Below, piece after piece: positions 15,893 to 25,231 of a DNA stretch of 64,000 bases. Both the position numbers and the translations under genes were made by a program. The stretch spans positions 1 through 64,000 of the forward strand of contig SUWH01000002.1 in assembly GCA_015061605.1 (NCBI GenBank). The letters run 5' to 3'. Position 1 is the first letter of the stretch. Each line of letters opens with the position of its first letter. This stretch comes from Lentisphaerota bacterium (GTDB lineage: Bacteria; Verrucomicrobiota; Lentisphaeria; Victivallales; Victivallaceae). Under the pieces are notes generated by a model, which did not search any database, was not told the origin of the DNA, and saw only the letters and a list, made by a program, of their open reading frames with translations.

Positions 15893-18427
15893 ATGGGACT
15901 TCAGCTTTACAATGTTTCGCCCGCGTTGCCGGGGGAATTGTCTTTTCTGGAAAAACTTGCCGATAACATCTGGTGGTGCTGGCATCCCGATGCCGTTGAC
16001 CTCTTTACCCGCATCGATCACAATCTGTGGCGCGAAGTCGGCGGCAATGCCAAAGCCTTTTTGCGCAAAGTTTCTCCCGGCAGTCTGGAGGAGCTTGCCA
16101 AAGATTCCGGTTATCTGCGCCAGATCGAAAATGTGAAAAAAGTTTTTGAAGCGGAAACCGGCAAACCGATCCCCCCGGAAAAACGCAGTATCGCCTACTT
16201 TTCTCTGGAATACGGCATCCATGAAAGTATTCCCATCTTTTCCGGCGGTCTGGGCGTTCTCGCCGGAGATCACCTCAAAGCTGCCAGCGATATGGATTTG
16301 CCGCTGGTCGCCGTGGGACTTCTTTACCGGCAGGGATATTTCCGGCAGGTGCTTGACCGCACCGGATTTCAGACCGAACACTATCCGGTTTCCGAGCTGC
16401 ACGAGCTTCCCATCGTCCGCGGCTGTGATGTCAACGGTAATCCGGTGACTATCACTATGAAACTTGCCGAGCGCGAACTCGCCGCCGCCGTCTGGGTGTT
16501 GTGGGTCGGCAACGTGCCGCTGGTGCTGCTGGATACGGAACTTCCCCAGAATCCGCCCGATCTGCGCGAAGTCACCTGGCGGCTCTACGGCGGAGATAAA
16601 CGCATGCGCTTGCATCAGGAACTGCTTCTGGGTATCGGCGGCGTGAAAGCCCTCCTTGCCATGGGGTTTGATCCGCAGGTCTGCCACATGAATGAGGGCC
16701 ACGCCGGATTTCTCTCCCTTGCCCGTTTGAACCACCTGGTAAATGATTGCCACCTCGAGCCGGATGTCGCATTGGAAGTGGTCTGGCGTTCCAATATTTT
16801 CACCACCCATACTCCTGTCCCCGCCGGGAACGAGGTTTTCGATATCAATCTGGTGCGCCCCTATCTTGAACCATACGCCCGCGAAGCCGGATTCGATATC
16901 GAACGGGTCATCCGCTGGGGTATTCCCATCACCGAGCGCGGCCGTGCAAATGAAATGTCCATGACCGTTTTCGGTTTGCGTATGGCGGCAAATTACAGCA
17001 ATGGTGTGAGCGCGCTTCACGGTGAAGTCGCCCGCCAGATGTGGAAACATCTCTGGCCGGAACGTTCCGCTTCGGAAATCCCCATCGGGCATATCACCAA
17101 CGGCGTCCACATCGGTTCCTGGGTCTCCCCGCGCCACAGCCGGTTGTACAACCGTTACCTTTCTGCCAAATGGCTCAACAATCCATCGGTGGAACAGCTC
17201 GAATCCGATCTTGCCGCACTGCCGGATGATGAACTCTGGGGCGCGCATGAACTCTGCCGCCAGTCGCTCATCCGCTATGTCCGCCGCCATTTGCAGCGCA
17301 GCCGCCACACCCTTGAGGGCGGTTATGTCCCCGGCGGCGTTCTGCAGCCGGATACATTGACCATCGGTTTTGCACGACGGTTCGCCACTTACAAGCGCGG
17401 AACACTGCTTTTGCGCAACAAAGAGCGTCTGCTCGCTCTGCTCCGGGACAAGAGCCATCCGGTACAGTTCATCTTTGCCGGTAAAGCCCACCCTGCTGAC
17501 AACGGCGGCAAACAGCTTATCAAAGAGCTTATCGAATTTGCCCGGCAGGAAAATGTTCAGGACAAACTGCTTTTCCTTGAAAACTACGATATCGGTATGG
17601 CGCGCTATCTGGTTCAGGGGGTCGATGTCTGGCTCAACAATCCGCGCCGCCCGCAGGAGGCAAGCGGTACTTCCGGTATGAAAGCCGCCATAAACGGTGT
17701 TATCAACTGCAGTATTTTAGACGGATGGTGGGCGGAAGCCTATGACGGCGTAAACGGCTGGGCGATCGAAGGAAATGATTACTACACCGAGGATGAAGAC
17801 CGGGACAATTTTGAAAGCCAGCAGCTTTTTAACGTTCTGGAAAACGAGATCATTCCCTGTTTCTACGAGCGTATCGGCGGCGAACTTCCCACCCGCTGGA
17901 TCGCCCGGATGAAAGCATCTATCGCTACCGGTCTCGGAGAGTTTTCCAGCGCCAGAATGGTCGGAGATTACAACCGTAAATATTACACCCCGGCGGCACA
18001 AGCTTACGCTTCACTCATCGTTGACAATGCCGCTCCGGCGCGCCAGCTCGTTATCGAAAAACGCAAACTGGTCGAAAATTTCGACGGCGGCAAACTCTAT
18101 ATTTCCAATCCGGTCGTCGAAGGTTCTCTGGATAAGCTCCATGTCGGCGATAAAATCAAGGTCAAAGTTGAAGTTTATCTCGCCGGAATGCTCCCCGGTG
18201 AAGTCGAAGTCGACGCTTACAGCGGTACTGCCAACGCTCATAACGAGATCGTCTCCGGAACGGCAACGCCGTTGAATATGATCGAAGACCGCGGCAACGG
18301 CAACTATCTCTATGCCGGTGAGATCATCTGCAGCGGTTCCGGACGTTTCGGACTTACAGCCCGTATAAAAGCGGCGGGCAACCTCTGGGATAACAGTGTG
18401 CCGGGTTTCATGTGCTGGCCGAAGTAA
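15893..18427 (+). CDS. glgP: Alpha-glucan phosphorylase
   Basis: The 844-residue enzyme belongs to the shorter alpha-glucan phosphorylase family with an N-terminal DUF3417-type region (LADNIWWCWHPDAVDLF). It releases glucose 1-phosphate from alpha-1,4-glucan. The pyridoxal-phosphate lysine lies in GTSGMKAAINGV (about residue 598), followed by SILDGWWAEAYDG; FSLEYGIHESIPIFSGGLG is the conserved N-terminal catalytic segment. About 120 C-terminal residues form an extra beta-rich domain. Its ribosome binding site is weak (GTGGGAT). It is co-transcribed with the CBM48 protein and glgA, glgB. Confidence 0.93.
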   Translation: MGLQLYNVSPALPGELSFLEKLADNIWWCWHPDAVDLFTRIDHNLWREVGGNAKAFLRKVSPGSLEELAKDSGYLRQIENVKKVFEAETGKPIPPEKRSIAYFSLEYGIHESIPIFSGGLGVLAGDHLKAASDMDLPLVAVGLLYRQGYFRQVLDRTGFQTEHYPVSELHELPIVRGCDVNGNPVTITMKLAERELAAAVWVLWVGNVPLVLLDTELPQNPPDLREVTWRLYGGDKRMRLHQELLLGIGGVKALLAMGFDPQVCHMNEGHAGFLSLARLNHLVNDCHLEPDVALEVVWRSNIFTTHTPVPAGNEVFDINLVRPYLEPYAREAGFDIERVIRWGIPITERGRANEMSMTVFGLRMAANYSNGVSALHGEVARQMWKHLWPERSASEIPIGHITNGVHIGSWVSPRHSRLYNRYLSAKWLNNPSVEQLESDLAALPDDELWGAHELCRQSLIRYVRRHLQRSRHTLEGGYVPGGVLQPDTLTIGFARRFATYKRGTLLLRNKERLLALLRDKSHPVQFIFAGKAHPADNGGKQLIKELIEFARQENVQDKLLFLENYDIGMARYLVQGVDVWLNNPRRPQEASGTSGMKAAINGVINCSILDGWWAEAYDGVNGWAIEGNDYYTEDEDRDNFESQQLFNVLENEIIPCFYERIGGELPTRWIARMKASIATGLGEFSSARMVGDYNRKYYTPAAQAYASLIVDNAAPARQLVIEKRKLVENFDGGKLYISNPVVEGSLDKLHVGDKIKVKVEVYLAGMLPGEVEVDAYSGTANAHNEIVSGTATPLNMIEDRGNGNYLYAGEIICSGSGRFGLTARIKAAGNLWDNSVPGFMCWPK

Positions 18428-18449
18428 TATCAATAAAAGGGGAACTGGT

Positions 18450-19967
18450 ATGAAACATAATAAAAAAGCCAATCCGAGGATCCTGGTCGTTACACCGGAA
18501 ATCACTTCACTTCCTGCGGGGATGAACAATATGGGCGGTTGTCTCCGGGCGAAAGCCGGAGGGTTGGCCGATGTTTCGGCATCGCTGGTAAGTGCGCTCT
18601 ACCGGCAGGGAGCGGATGTCCATGTCGCTCTGCCGCACTACCGGAGAATGTTTCATATCGATGTCGGCAAACTTATCAGCAATGAGCTTCGTGTTTACAT
18701 GAGCAATCTGCACAACAGCCGCATCCACCTTGCCGAAGACCGTATTTTCTACTATCGGGATACTGTTTACAGCAGTTACGACAGCGACAGTTTTCTGCAG
18801 GCGCTGGCGTTTCAGCGTGAAGTTATCAACAATATCATCCCGGTGGTCAAACCCGATCTTATCCACTGTAACGACTGGATGACCGGACTCATTCCGGCGG
18901 CGGCGCGCCGTATGGGGATACCCTGTCTTTTTACCGTTCACAACATCCATACCCACAAACGGACACTCGCTGAAATCGAAGACCGGGGCATTGATGCCGC
19001 CCCATTCTGGCAGAACCTCTTCTTTGAACGTCAGCCGTTCAATTATGAAGAGAGCCGGAACAATAATCCGGTCGATTTCCTCGCCAGCGGCATTTTTGCT
19101 TCGCACTTCATCAATACGGTCAGTCCAACTTTTCTCAAAGAAATCGTGGAAAATTACCATGACTTTGTGCCGGAAAGCGTGAGAAAAGAGATATCCGGTA
19201 AATTCTATGCCGGTTGTGCCAGCGGTATATTGAATTCTCCGGACGAGGAGTGCGACCCCGAAACCGATGAGTTTCTGGAATGCCGTTACAACAGTACCAA
19301 TCATGCCGCCGGTAAAGCGGTAAACAAGATCGCGTTTCAGGCGCGTACCGGATTGCATGTCGACCAGAATGCTCCGCTCTTTTTCTGGCCCCACCGGCTC
19401 GATCCGGTACAGAAAGGGTGTACGCTTCTTGCCGATACCCTCTATGAAATCGTTCACCGCCACTGGGAGAGCAATCTGCAAATAGCCATCGTTGCCAACG
19501 GGCAATATCAGCAGGTTTTTAAAGACATTATTGCGTTCCACAACTTCTACGACCGGGTGACGGTTTGCGACTTCGATGAACAGCTTTCCCGTCTGGGCTT
19601 TGCCGCCGCTGACTTCATGCTGATGCCTTCGCGCTTTGAACCTTGCGGTCTGCCGCAGATGACCTGTCAGTATTACGGCGCGATCCCGGTGGTGCATGAT
19701 ACCGGCGGTCTGCATGATACCGTGAATATGTTCAATGATGACGGTACGCAGGGCAACGGTATTGTTTTCTGCAACTACGACAGTTATGCGTTGCGCTGGG
19801 CGGTCGATGAAGCCATGAGATTTTACCGCCGTCCGGCAGAGTGGAAAAACGGCGTTATCTCCCGGATCATGGTCGAAGCGCGCAAACGCTTCAACCACGA
19901 TGTCACTGCGCAGGAATACATCAAAATCTATGAATCAATGTTATCCCGTCCGCTGGTGGTAGATTGA
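18450..19967 (+). CDS. glgA: Glycogen synthase (GT5 family)
   Basis: The 505-residue protein has the GT5 glycogen/starch synthase organisation: the N-terminal sugar-nucleotide loop KAGGLADVSASL, the acceptor region HCNDWMTGLIPAAARR, HNIHTHKRTLAEI, and the C-terminal retaining-GT motif SRFEPCGLPQMTCQYYGAIP. It elongates alpha-1,4-glucan from a nucleotide glucose. The ATG at 18450 follows AAAGGGGA; the frame upstream overlaps glgP. The sugar donor (ADP- or UDP-glucose) cannot be fixed here because no glgC is in the window. The stop overlaps the glgB start (TTGA). Confidence 0.93.
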   Translation: MKHNKKANPRILVVTPEITSLPAGMNNMGGCLRAKAGGLADVSASLVSALYRQGADVHVALPHYRRMFHIDVGKLISNELRVYMSNLHNSRIHLAEDRIFYYRDTVYSSYDSDSFLQALAFQREVINNIIPVVKPDLIHCNDWMTGLIPAAARRMGIPCLFTVHNIHTHKRTLAEIEDRGIDAAPFWQNLFFERQPFNYEESRNNNPVDFLASGIFASHFINTVSPTFLKEIVENYHDFVPESVRKEISGKFYAGCASGILNSPDEECDPETDEFLECRYNSTNHAAGKAVNKIAFQARTGLHVDQNAPLFFWPHRLDPVQKGCTLLADTLYEIVHRHWESNLQIAIVANGQYQQVFKDIIAFHNFYDRVTVCDFDEQLSRLGFAAADFMLMPSRFEPCGLPQMTCQYYGAIPVVHDTGGLHDTVNMFNDDGTQGNGIVFCNYDSYALRWAVDEAMRFYRRPAEWKNGVISRIMVEARKRFNHDVTAQEYIKIYESMLSRPLVVD

Positions 19968-21973
19968 GCAAAAGTATAAAACCGCCCTTTGAGCGTATTT
20001 CCAATGCGCCGCTTCCCGTTGAAGCGGATACGTTTTTGCACCGTTACAAAGATGTGCTTGAACAGCGTAAACATCAGGCGGATACACTTGAAAAACGCAT
20101 CGTCCGGGAATACGGTTCTCTGGAAAAATTTGCCTGCGCCCATCAATTTTTCGGTTTGCATAAAGAAAAAGATCAATGGGTGTTCCGCGAGTATGCTCCA
20201 AATGCTGAAAGCATCGTGCTCGCCGGTGATTTTTCCAATTGGCGCAATGATGAAAAATTCCGTTTGAAACCTTGCGGCAACGGTATTTTTGAGGGGCGTT
20301 TCCCCGCTTCTGCCATTTCGCACGGTATGCATTACTGTATGCGGGTGAAGCACCGGTACGGCGGCGGGGAAAGGCTTCCTGCATTCGTGCGCCGCGTGGT
20401 TCAGGATGAAAAGACTTTGCGTTTTACCGCACAGGTTCAGGATGTGGAAACTCCGTATATTTTCCGTTATCCGCGTCCGGAAAAAACTGCGCCTCTGATT
20501 TATGAAGCTCATATCGGCATTGCTCAAGAGGAGGCAAAGGTCGGCACATTTGCTGAATTTATCCCGCTATTGGAAAAAATTGCCCGGAAAGGCTACAACA
20601 CCATTCAACTTATGGGGATCATGGAACACCCTTATTACGGGAGTTTCGGGTATCATGTTTCCAATTTTTTTGCGGTATCTTCCCGTTTCGGTACTCCGGA
20701 GGAGTTCAAACAGCTGGTTGATGAAGCGCACCGCCTGGATTTGCGGGTGATAATCGATCTCGTTCATTCACACGCGGTCAAAAACAGTGCCGAAGGGCTG
20801 GGCGATATCGACGGGAGCCGGGAAACCTATTTCCATTCCGGCGGGCGCGGAGTGCATGAAGCGTGGGATTCATATTGTTTTGATTACGGCAAAATGGCGG
20901 TTTTACGTCTGCTGCTTTCCAACTGCCGCTTTTTTCTTGAAGAGTACAATATCGACGGTTTCCGTTTTGACGGAGTGACCAGTATGCTTTACAAACATCA
21001 CGGTTTGAACCGGGTGTTCAGTTCTTACGATGACTATTTTTCCTGCGAAGTCGACAACGATGCAGTAACTTATCTTACGCTTGCCAACCGGCTTATCCAC
21101 CGTCTGGTCCCGGAAGCCGTCACCATCGCCGAAGATGTGAGCGGTATGCCGCTTCTGGCGGCTGAAAAGGGCATCGGATTTGATTACCGTCTGGCGATGG
21201 GGGTGTCGGATATCTGGTTCAAGCTGCTGGATATACCGGATGAAAAGTGGAGCATGTTCCAGCTTTACGGCGAATTGCTCAACCGCCGTCAGGATGAGCG
21301 TTCAATCAGTTATGTCGAGTGTCACGATCAGGCGATCGTCGGCGGGCAGAGTGCCTTTTTCCGGATGGCGGGCAAAGCGGTGTATGATTCAATGCAGTGC
21401 GGCAAACCGGAATTGAGCATCGACCGGGCAATAGCGCTGCACAAGATGATGCGTTTGATCACGGCGGCGTGTGCCGGACACGGATATTTGAATTTCATCG
21501 GCAATGAATTCGGACATCCGGAATGGGTCGATCTGCCGCGCGAAGGGAATAATTGGAGTTATCATTATGCGCGGCGGCAGTGGAGTCTTGAACATTCGCC
21601 GGAATTGCGCTATCACTTCTTGAGTGATTTTGACCGGGAGATAATGAAACTGGCTTCCCTGCCGGGATTTTTCGATTGCCGGGTGCAGACGCTCAAGGTC
21701 GATGAAAATAAAAAGATCATCGCCTTTGAACGCAATGATCTTGTTTTTGTTTTCAATTTTAATCCGGATAACTCATTTACGGATTATGAGATCGAAGTAC
21801 CTTGCGGCATTTATCACACGATACTGGACAGCGACTGCAAGGATTTCGGCGGATTTGACCGCCGCCAGTACGGTCAGCGATACTTTACCGTTTCCCGAAC
21901 CGGCGGATTGTTTCTCATGCTGTATCTGCCCAGCCGCAGTGCGCTGGTACTGCGCCGTCAATCAACGACGTAA
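19964..21973 (+). CDS. glgB: 1,4-alpha-glucan branching enzyme, eukaryotic-like (GH13)
   Basis: The 669-residue enzyme has an N-terminal CBM48 domain (about 60-150), a GH13 barrel and a C-terminal beta domain. The catalytic aspartate lies in GFRFDGVTSMLYKHHG, the acid/base glutamate in TIAEDVSGMP and the transition-state aspartate in SYVECHDQ. The DGVTSMLYxHHG signature is the form found in eukaryotic starch/glycogen branching enzymes and in Bacteroidetes-type relatives, unlike the usual E. coli type. It starts at TTG overlapping the glgA stop, after GGTGG. Its last 16 bp overlap the convergent gene 21958-23220. Confidence 0.92.
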   Translation: MSKSIKPPFERISNAPLPVEADTFLHRYKDVLEQRKHQADTLEKRIVREYGSLEKFACAHQFFGLHKEKDQWVFREYAPNAESIVLAGDFSNWRNDEKFRLKPCGNGIFEGRFPASAISHGMHYCMRVKHRYGGGERLPAFVRRVVQDEKTLRFTAQVQDVETPYIFRYPRPEKTAPLIYEAHIGIAQEEAKVGTFAEFIPLLEKIARKGYNTIQLMGIMEHPYYGSFGYHVSNFFAVSSRFGTPEEFKQLVDEAHRLDLRVIIDLVHSHAVKNSAEGLGDIDGSRETYFHSGGRGVHEAWDSYCFDYGKMAVLRLLLSNCRFFLEEYNIDGFRFDGVTSMLYKHHGLNRVFSSYDDYFSCEVDNDAVTYLTLANRLIHRLVPEAVTIAEDVSGMPLLAAEKGIGFDYRLAMGVSDIWFKLLDIPDEKWSMFQLYGELLNRRQDERSISYVECHDQAIVGGQSAFFRMAGKAVYDSMQCGKPELSIDRAIALHKMMRLITAACAGHGYLNFIGNEFGHPEWVDLPREGNNWSYHYARRQWSLEHSPELRYHFLSDFDREIMKLASLPGFFDCRVQTLKVDENKKIIAFERNDLVFVFNFNPDNSFTDYEIEVPCGIYHTILDSDCKDFGGFDRRQYGQRYFTVSRTGGLFLMLYLPSRSALVLRRQSTT

Positions 21974-23220
21974 GCTATTGCCGCATCCAGCAGACCGAGA
22001 GTATAGAGATAATCGGTGATGGTGTAGCGTTTGCGGATCAGCTGAGCGGTTTTGATGCCGTGGATGTATTGTTCTTTTGACAAACCGATCTCCGGATAGA
22101 GGGCGGGGCTTTTGGCACTTTTGAGCATCTTGATTGCCGTTTCAGAATCGATGATCTGTTCCGGAAGTTTATTTTGCAGATATTCCCAGATGCCGAAAAG
22201 TTCCTCTCTACGTTCGGGAGTTGATTCATATTTTTCCAGGGCCAGCTCTTTTACTCCGGTGCCGTAGCAATCTTTTTTCAGCAGTTCATCGATTTCAGCG
22301 GCACGTTCTTCGATGGATAAGATCGGTTTGGCAAGTTTGCGTGCAGTTTCCAGCGGGGTGTTGATGATGAACTCCATCATCCGCGTGGTGGTTATGGAAC
22401 CGATGGCAACTTTGAAACCGTGGGAGACCTCTTCGCCGTTGAAAGAGAGTTTTTCCATCTCCCAGACATGACTCATCAAATGTTCTGCGCCGGATGCCGG
22501 ACGGGAATCCTTGTAGAGCTGCATCGCGTATCCGGTGTCGGCAAGTCCGGCGAAAACCGGTCCGAAATCGTTGGGATCAGCCAAACGCTGACGAAGCGGT
22601 TTCTGGACCAGATCCCAGATTTTACGGTCGATCTTTTCTGCTCCGGCAGCTTCAGCGATGATCCAGTCGCCGCCCGCCGGAACTTTGGCAAAGAGGTCGG
22701 CGTAACCGGAAGCAAACATTTCCGGCGGCGCAGTGTACAAAACATCCGTATCCGCCAGAAGTGCATAGGGCGCCGGGCAGGGGAGAGTCATTTTGCGGCC
22801 GCCTACGGCCATGGCACTTCCGGCGGCGGTATAGCCGTCCACACTGGAGGCGGTGGGAATACAGCAGTAGTGGATACCGGCGATTCCGGCGGCGCGTTTG
22901 ACGATATCGTTGATAACTCCTGAACCGACTGCCAGCGGGATGACACCGGGCATGGTTTTCATTTTTTCAGCGAGCATATCGGAAATGGTGCTTTCCGGGT
23001 GGAGCCGGGGGGAACCGGGGAAAATGTAAGGATCGTACTGATCTGAAAACTGTTCGCTTGCTTTTTTTCCGGCGGCGGCAAAGGTGTTTCCGTCTGCGAT
23101 GATCCACGGTTTTTTGCCGGGGAAAACTTTGGTGATGAAATCATTAAGTTCATTTAAAGCACCGCTGCCCATGGCAAAGTAAGCGGTCTGCATTCCTTCG
23201 GGGATATTTATGTACTGCAT
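21958..23220 (-). CDS. egsA: sn-Glycerol-1-phosphate dehydrogenase (EgsA/AraM family)
   Basis: The 420-residue protein belongs to the iron-containing alcohol dehydrogenase fold of the archaeal and bacterial G1P dehydrogenases. It has a glycine-rich VGSGVINDIVK, the family signature ASSVDGYTAAGSAM and metal-ligand histidines in GAEHLMSHVWEM and SHGFKVAIG. It would reduce dihydroxyacetone phosphate to sn-glycerol 1-phosphate in the cytoplasm. In bacteria these enzymes (AraM) supply an unusual lipid or polymer precursor; the use here is unknown. The gene is convergent with glgB and divergent from the SGNH hydrolase. Confidence 0.85.
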   Translation of the reverse strand: MQYINIPEGMQTAYFAMGSGALNELNDFITKVFPGKKPWIIADGNTFAAAGKKASEQFSDQYDPYIFPGSPRLHPESTISDMLAEKMKTMPGVIPLAVGSGVINDIVKRAAGIAGIHYCCIPTASSVDGYTAAGSAMAVGGRKMTLPCPAPYALLADTDVLYTAPPEMFASGYADLFAKVPAGGDWIIAEAAGAEKIDRKIWDLVQKPLRQRLADPNDFGPVFAGLADTGYAMQLYKDSRPASGAEHLMSHVWEMEKLSFNGEEVSHGFKVAIGSITTTRMMEFIINTPLETARKLAKPILSIEERAAEIDELLKKDCYGTGVKELALEKYESTPERREELFGIWEYLQNKLPEQIIDSETAIKMLKSAKSPALYPEIGLSKEQYIHGIKTAQLIRKRYTITDYLYTLGLLDAAIAYVVD

Positions 23221-23253
23221 GATATTTCCTCACAGTTGGATTGTTCTTCAATT

Positions 23254-23282
23254 AAAATAGCATTTAAATAGCGATAAATCAA
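23254..23282 (-). promoter_or_regulatory. Promoter of the G1P dehydrogenase gene
   Basis: TTGATT (23277-23282), 17-bp spacer, TATTTT on the minus strand. It is back to back with the promoter for 23346-24521. Confidence 0.5.
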
Positions 23283-23283
23283 G

Positions 23284-23312
23284 TTGAAAAAAATCCATGC
23301 AGGTAATATATT
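23284..23312 (+). promoter_or_regulatory. Promoter of the SGNH hydrolase gene
   Basis: TTGAAA, 17-bp spacer, TATATT followed by AT, 33 bp before the start codon at 23346. Confidence 0.7.
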
Positions 23313-23345
23313 ATGCCGCAAAGTAAATATTGTTGGAGCATTATT

Positions 23346-24521
23346 ATGAAATCTGATGAGAAAAGTTGTGAGATCCCCGGTCGTCCGACTGATTCAAATT
23401 TGAAGCTCGATACCTTTGTTCCGAATTGGGGCGGGGGAAACGGTAAGCGCTTTTCCGGGAAAGCCTTTGCGGGCAATGCCGCGTTGAAAAATATCGATAC
23501 TGCAAGCGCCGTCAACCTCACTTTGCCCAAAGCAATTTACGGTATCACCGGAGTTGAACTCCAGATCCGGCTGGGCAACCTCTTTTTACTGCACAACAGA
23601 TCACAGGCGGAAGTCAAAATCAATACTCCGGTCGGTCTTTGTGAAAACCGGGTGTGGCGGTATACCGCTGATAAGCCGGGGCGTTATCCGGCTTCAATTG
23701 AGGTCGCTGATGCCGCCGGACGTCAGTTGGGATATGCTGAAACCGAAATAGTCATTTCCGATGCTTCTGCCGGAAATGAGCAGAATATTTCCATGCTTAT
23801 GATCGGTGACAGTTTGTTTGCCGGGGCGCAAACCGCAGATTCCCTGCTGAAAAATATGCACTTGCGCGGCAATGAAAACTTTTATCTTTTCGGCAGTCAT
23901 TCCGGACGCGGCAATCCGCTTGCTTCCGGACGCGCGGCAGTAGAAGCCTACGGCGGCTGGCGCTGGGCGCACTTTCTGGAAAAATATGAGGACGGCGAGT
24001 TGTATAATTGCAAAAGTAAATTTTTGCAGCCGCAAACCGATGGAAGTTCGAAACTGGATTTCAATGCCTACCTTGACAAATATCATCAGGGTAAAGCGCC
24101 GGATGTCATTGTGATCCTGCTCGGATGCAATGATATTGCCCATGCTTCGATGGATGATTTTTCGCGCTGGATGGAGGAGTCCCGGTGCAAGCGGCGCGAA
24201 TTACTGGAACATATCCGTTCGGTTGCTCCGGAATCGGTTATCGGACTGGTTACTCTGCCTCCGGCAAATGCCCGGCACAAGGCATATCTTGATAATTATC
24301 ACGGTGTAGTGGTGCATCAGCAGTATGCGTACAATCAGCTGACCTATGTGAAACAGTTGATGCTGGATTTTCAGGATGATCCGGATTATTCGATAATTCC
24401 GATCTATCCCGGGATCGACCCGGTGGCGGATTATCCGGAAGACAACTCCATTCATCCCAACGATCAGGGATATTTCAACTTTGCCCTTGCCATCGAAGCG
24501 TGGCTCAAAGCGATGTTTTGA
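23346..24521 (+). CDS. SGNH/GDSL-family hydrolase
   Basis: The 391-residue protein has an N-terminal beta-rich domain (about 1-145) and a C-terminal SGNH hydrolase domain. Block I is MIGDSLFAG (Ser near residue 155), the block III asparagine lies in LLGCNDIAHAS and the Asp/His of block V in DNSIHPNDQGYFNFA (near 366). Such enzymes hydrolyse esters, often acetyl groups on carbohydrates. No signal peptide is seen from the chosen ATG at 23346, which follows TTGGAGC with good spacing; the ATG at 23313 overlaps the promoter. The SanA-like gene follows 11 bp downstream. Confidence 0.83.
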   Translation: MKSDEKSCEIPGRPTDSNLKLDTFVPNWGGGNGKRFSGKAFAGNAALKNIDTASAVNLTLPKAIYGITGVELQIRLGNLFLLHNRSQAEVKINTPVGLCENRVWRYTADKPGRYPASIEVADAAGRQLGYAETEIVISDASAGNEQNISMLMIGDSLFAGAQTADSLLKNMHLRGNENFYLFGSHSGRGNPLASGRAAVEAYGGWRWAHFLEKYEDGELYNCKSKFLQPQTDGSSKLDFNAYLDKYHQGKAPDVIVILLGCNDIAHASMDDFSRWMEESRCKRRELLEHIRSVAPESVIGLVTLPPANARHKAYLDNYHGVVVHQQYAYNQLTYVKQLMLDFQDDPDYSIIPIYPGIDPVADYPEDNSIHPNDQGYFNFALAIEAWLKAMF

Positions 24522-24532
24522 ATGGTGAAAAT

Positions 24533-25231
24533 ATGTCGAAAAAGAAAAAAATTCTGTTTATCACAGGTTGCGCAGTTTTATCTGTACTGCTTCTTGCCGG
24601 AATGGCGTGGGGCGTGGTCGTTTACTGCAATAATATGATCGGTTCTTACGGTAAATATTGTTATGATGATGTTGAAAAAATCCCGCCGCGAAAGGTCGCT
24701 CTGCTGCTGGGAGTAGCTAAAACAGCTCCCAGCGGTAATCCCAACGCTTTTTTCCGGGGGCGCATCGAAGCTGCGGCAAAGCTTTATCACGCCGGAAAGA
24801 TCGTCCACATCATCATCTCCGGTGATAACAGCCGCAAAGATTACAGCGAACCGCAGGATATGAAAGAGGCTCTTATGGAAAAGGGCGTGCCGGAAACGGC
24901 AATGACTCTGGATTATGCCGGATTCCGGACGCTGGATTCCATTGTCCGGTGCCGGGAAATTTTCGACTGCCGCAAAATCACCGTTATCTCCCAGCGTTTT
25001 CATGCGGAACGCGCCTTGTATATCGCGGATAAACACGGTATCGACGCTATCGGTTTTGCCGCCGCCGACACCCCGTGGAAGTGGCTCAACGAACGCAACT
25101 GGCGCCGGGAAAAATACGCCCGGACTGCCGCGTGGCTCGACCTCAATATTTTGTACCGTTCTCCGCGTTATCTTGGAGAAAAGATAACTCTGCCGTCAGC
25201 TGCACAAAGCGGCGGCAAAGTCGCTCAATGA
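24533..25231 (+). CDS. SanA/YdcF-like DUF218 membrane protein
   Basis: The 232-residue protein has one N-terminal membrane helix (about 7-28) and a DUF218 domain. Its motifs are ALLLGVAK, the FRGRIEAAAKLYHAGK helix, IIISGDNSRKDYSEP and VISQRFHAERALYIA. The family includes SanA, linked to cell-envelope barrier function and vancomycin exclusion in E. coli; the biochemical activity is not established. The ATG at 24533 follows a weak GGTGAAA. The last 36 bp overlap the convergent MurC-like gene. Confidence 0.8.
   Translation: MSKKKKILFITGCAVLSVLLLAGMAWGVVVYCNNMIGSYGKYCYDDVEKIPPRKVALLLGVAKTAPSGNPNAFFRGRIEAAAKLYHAGKIVHIIISGDNSRKDYSEPQDMKEALMEKGVPETAMTLDYAGFRTLDSIVRCREIFDCRKITVISQRFHAERALYIADKHGIDAIGFAAADTPWKWLNERNWRREKYARTAAWLDLNILYRSPRYLGEKITLPSAAQSGGKVAQ

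Noticed and set aside
15869-17491. Open frame of 540 codons on the minus strand
   Set aside because: It lies wholly opposite glgP, which has clear catalytic motifs; the frame is open because of codon bias on the coding strand. It shows no recognisable domain.
18507-19898. Open frame of 463 codons on the minus strand
   Set aside because: Antisense shadow of glgA.
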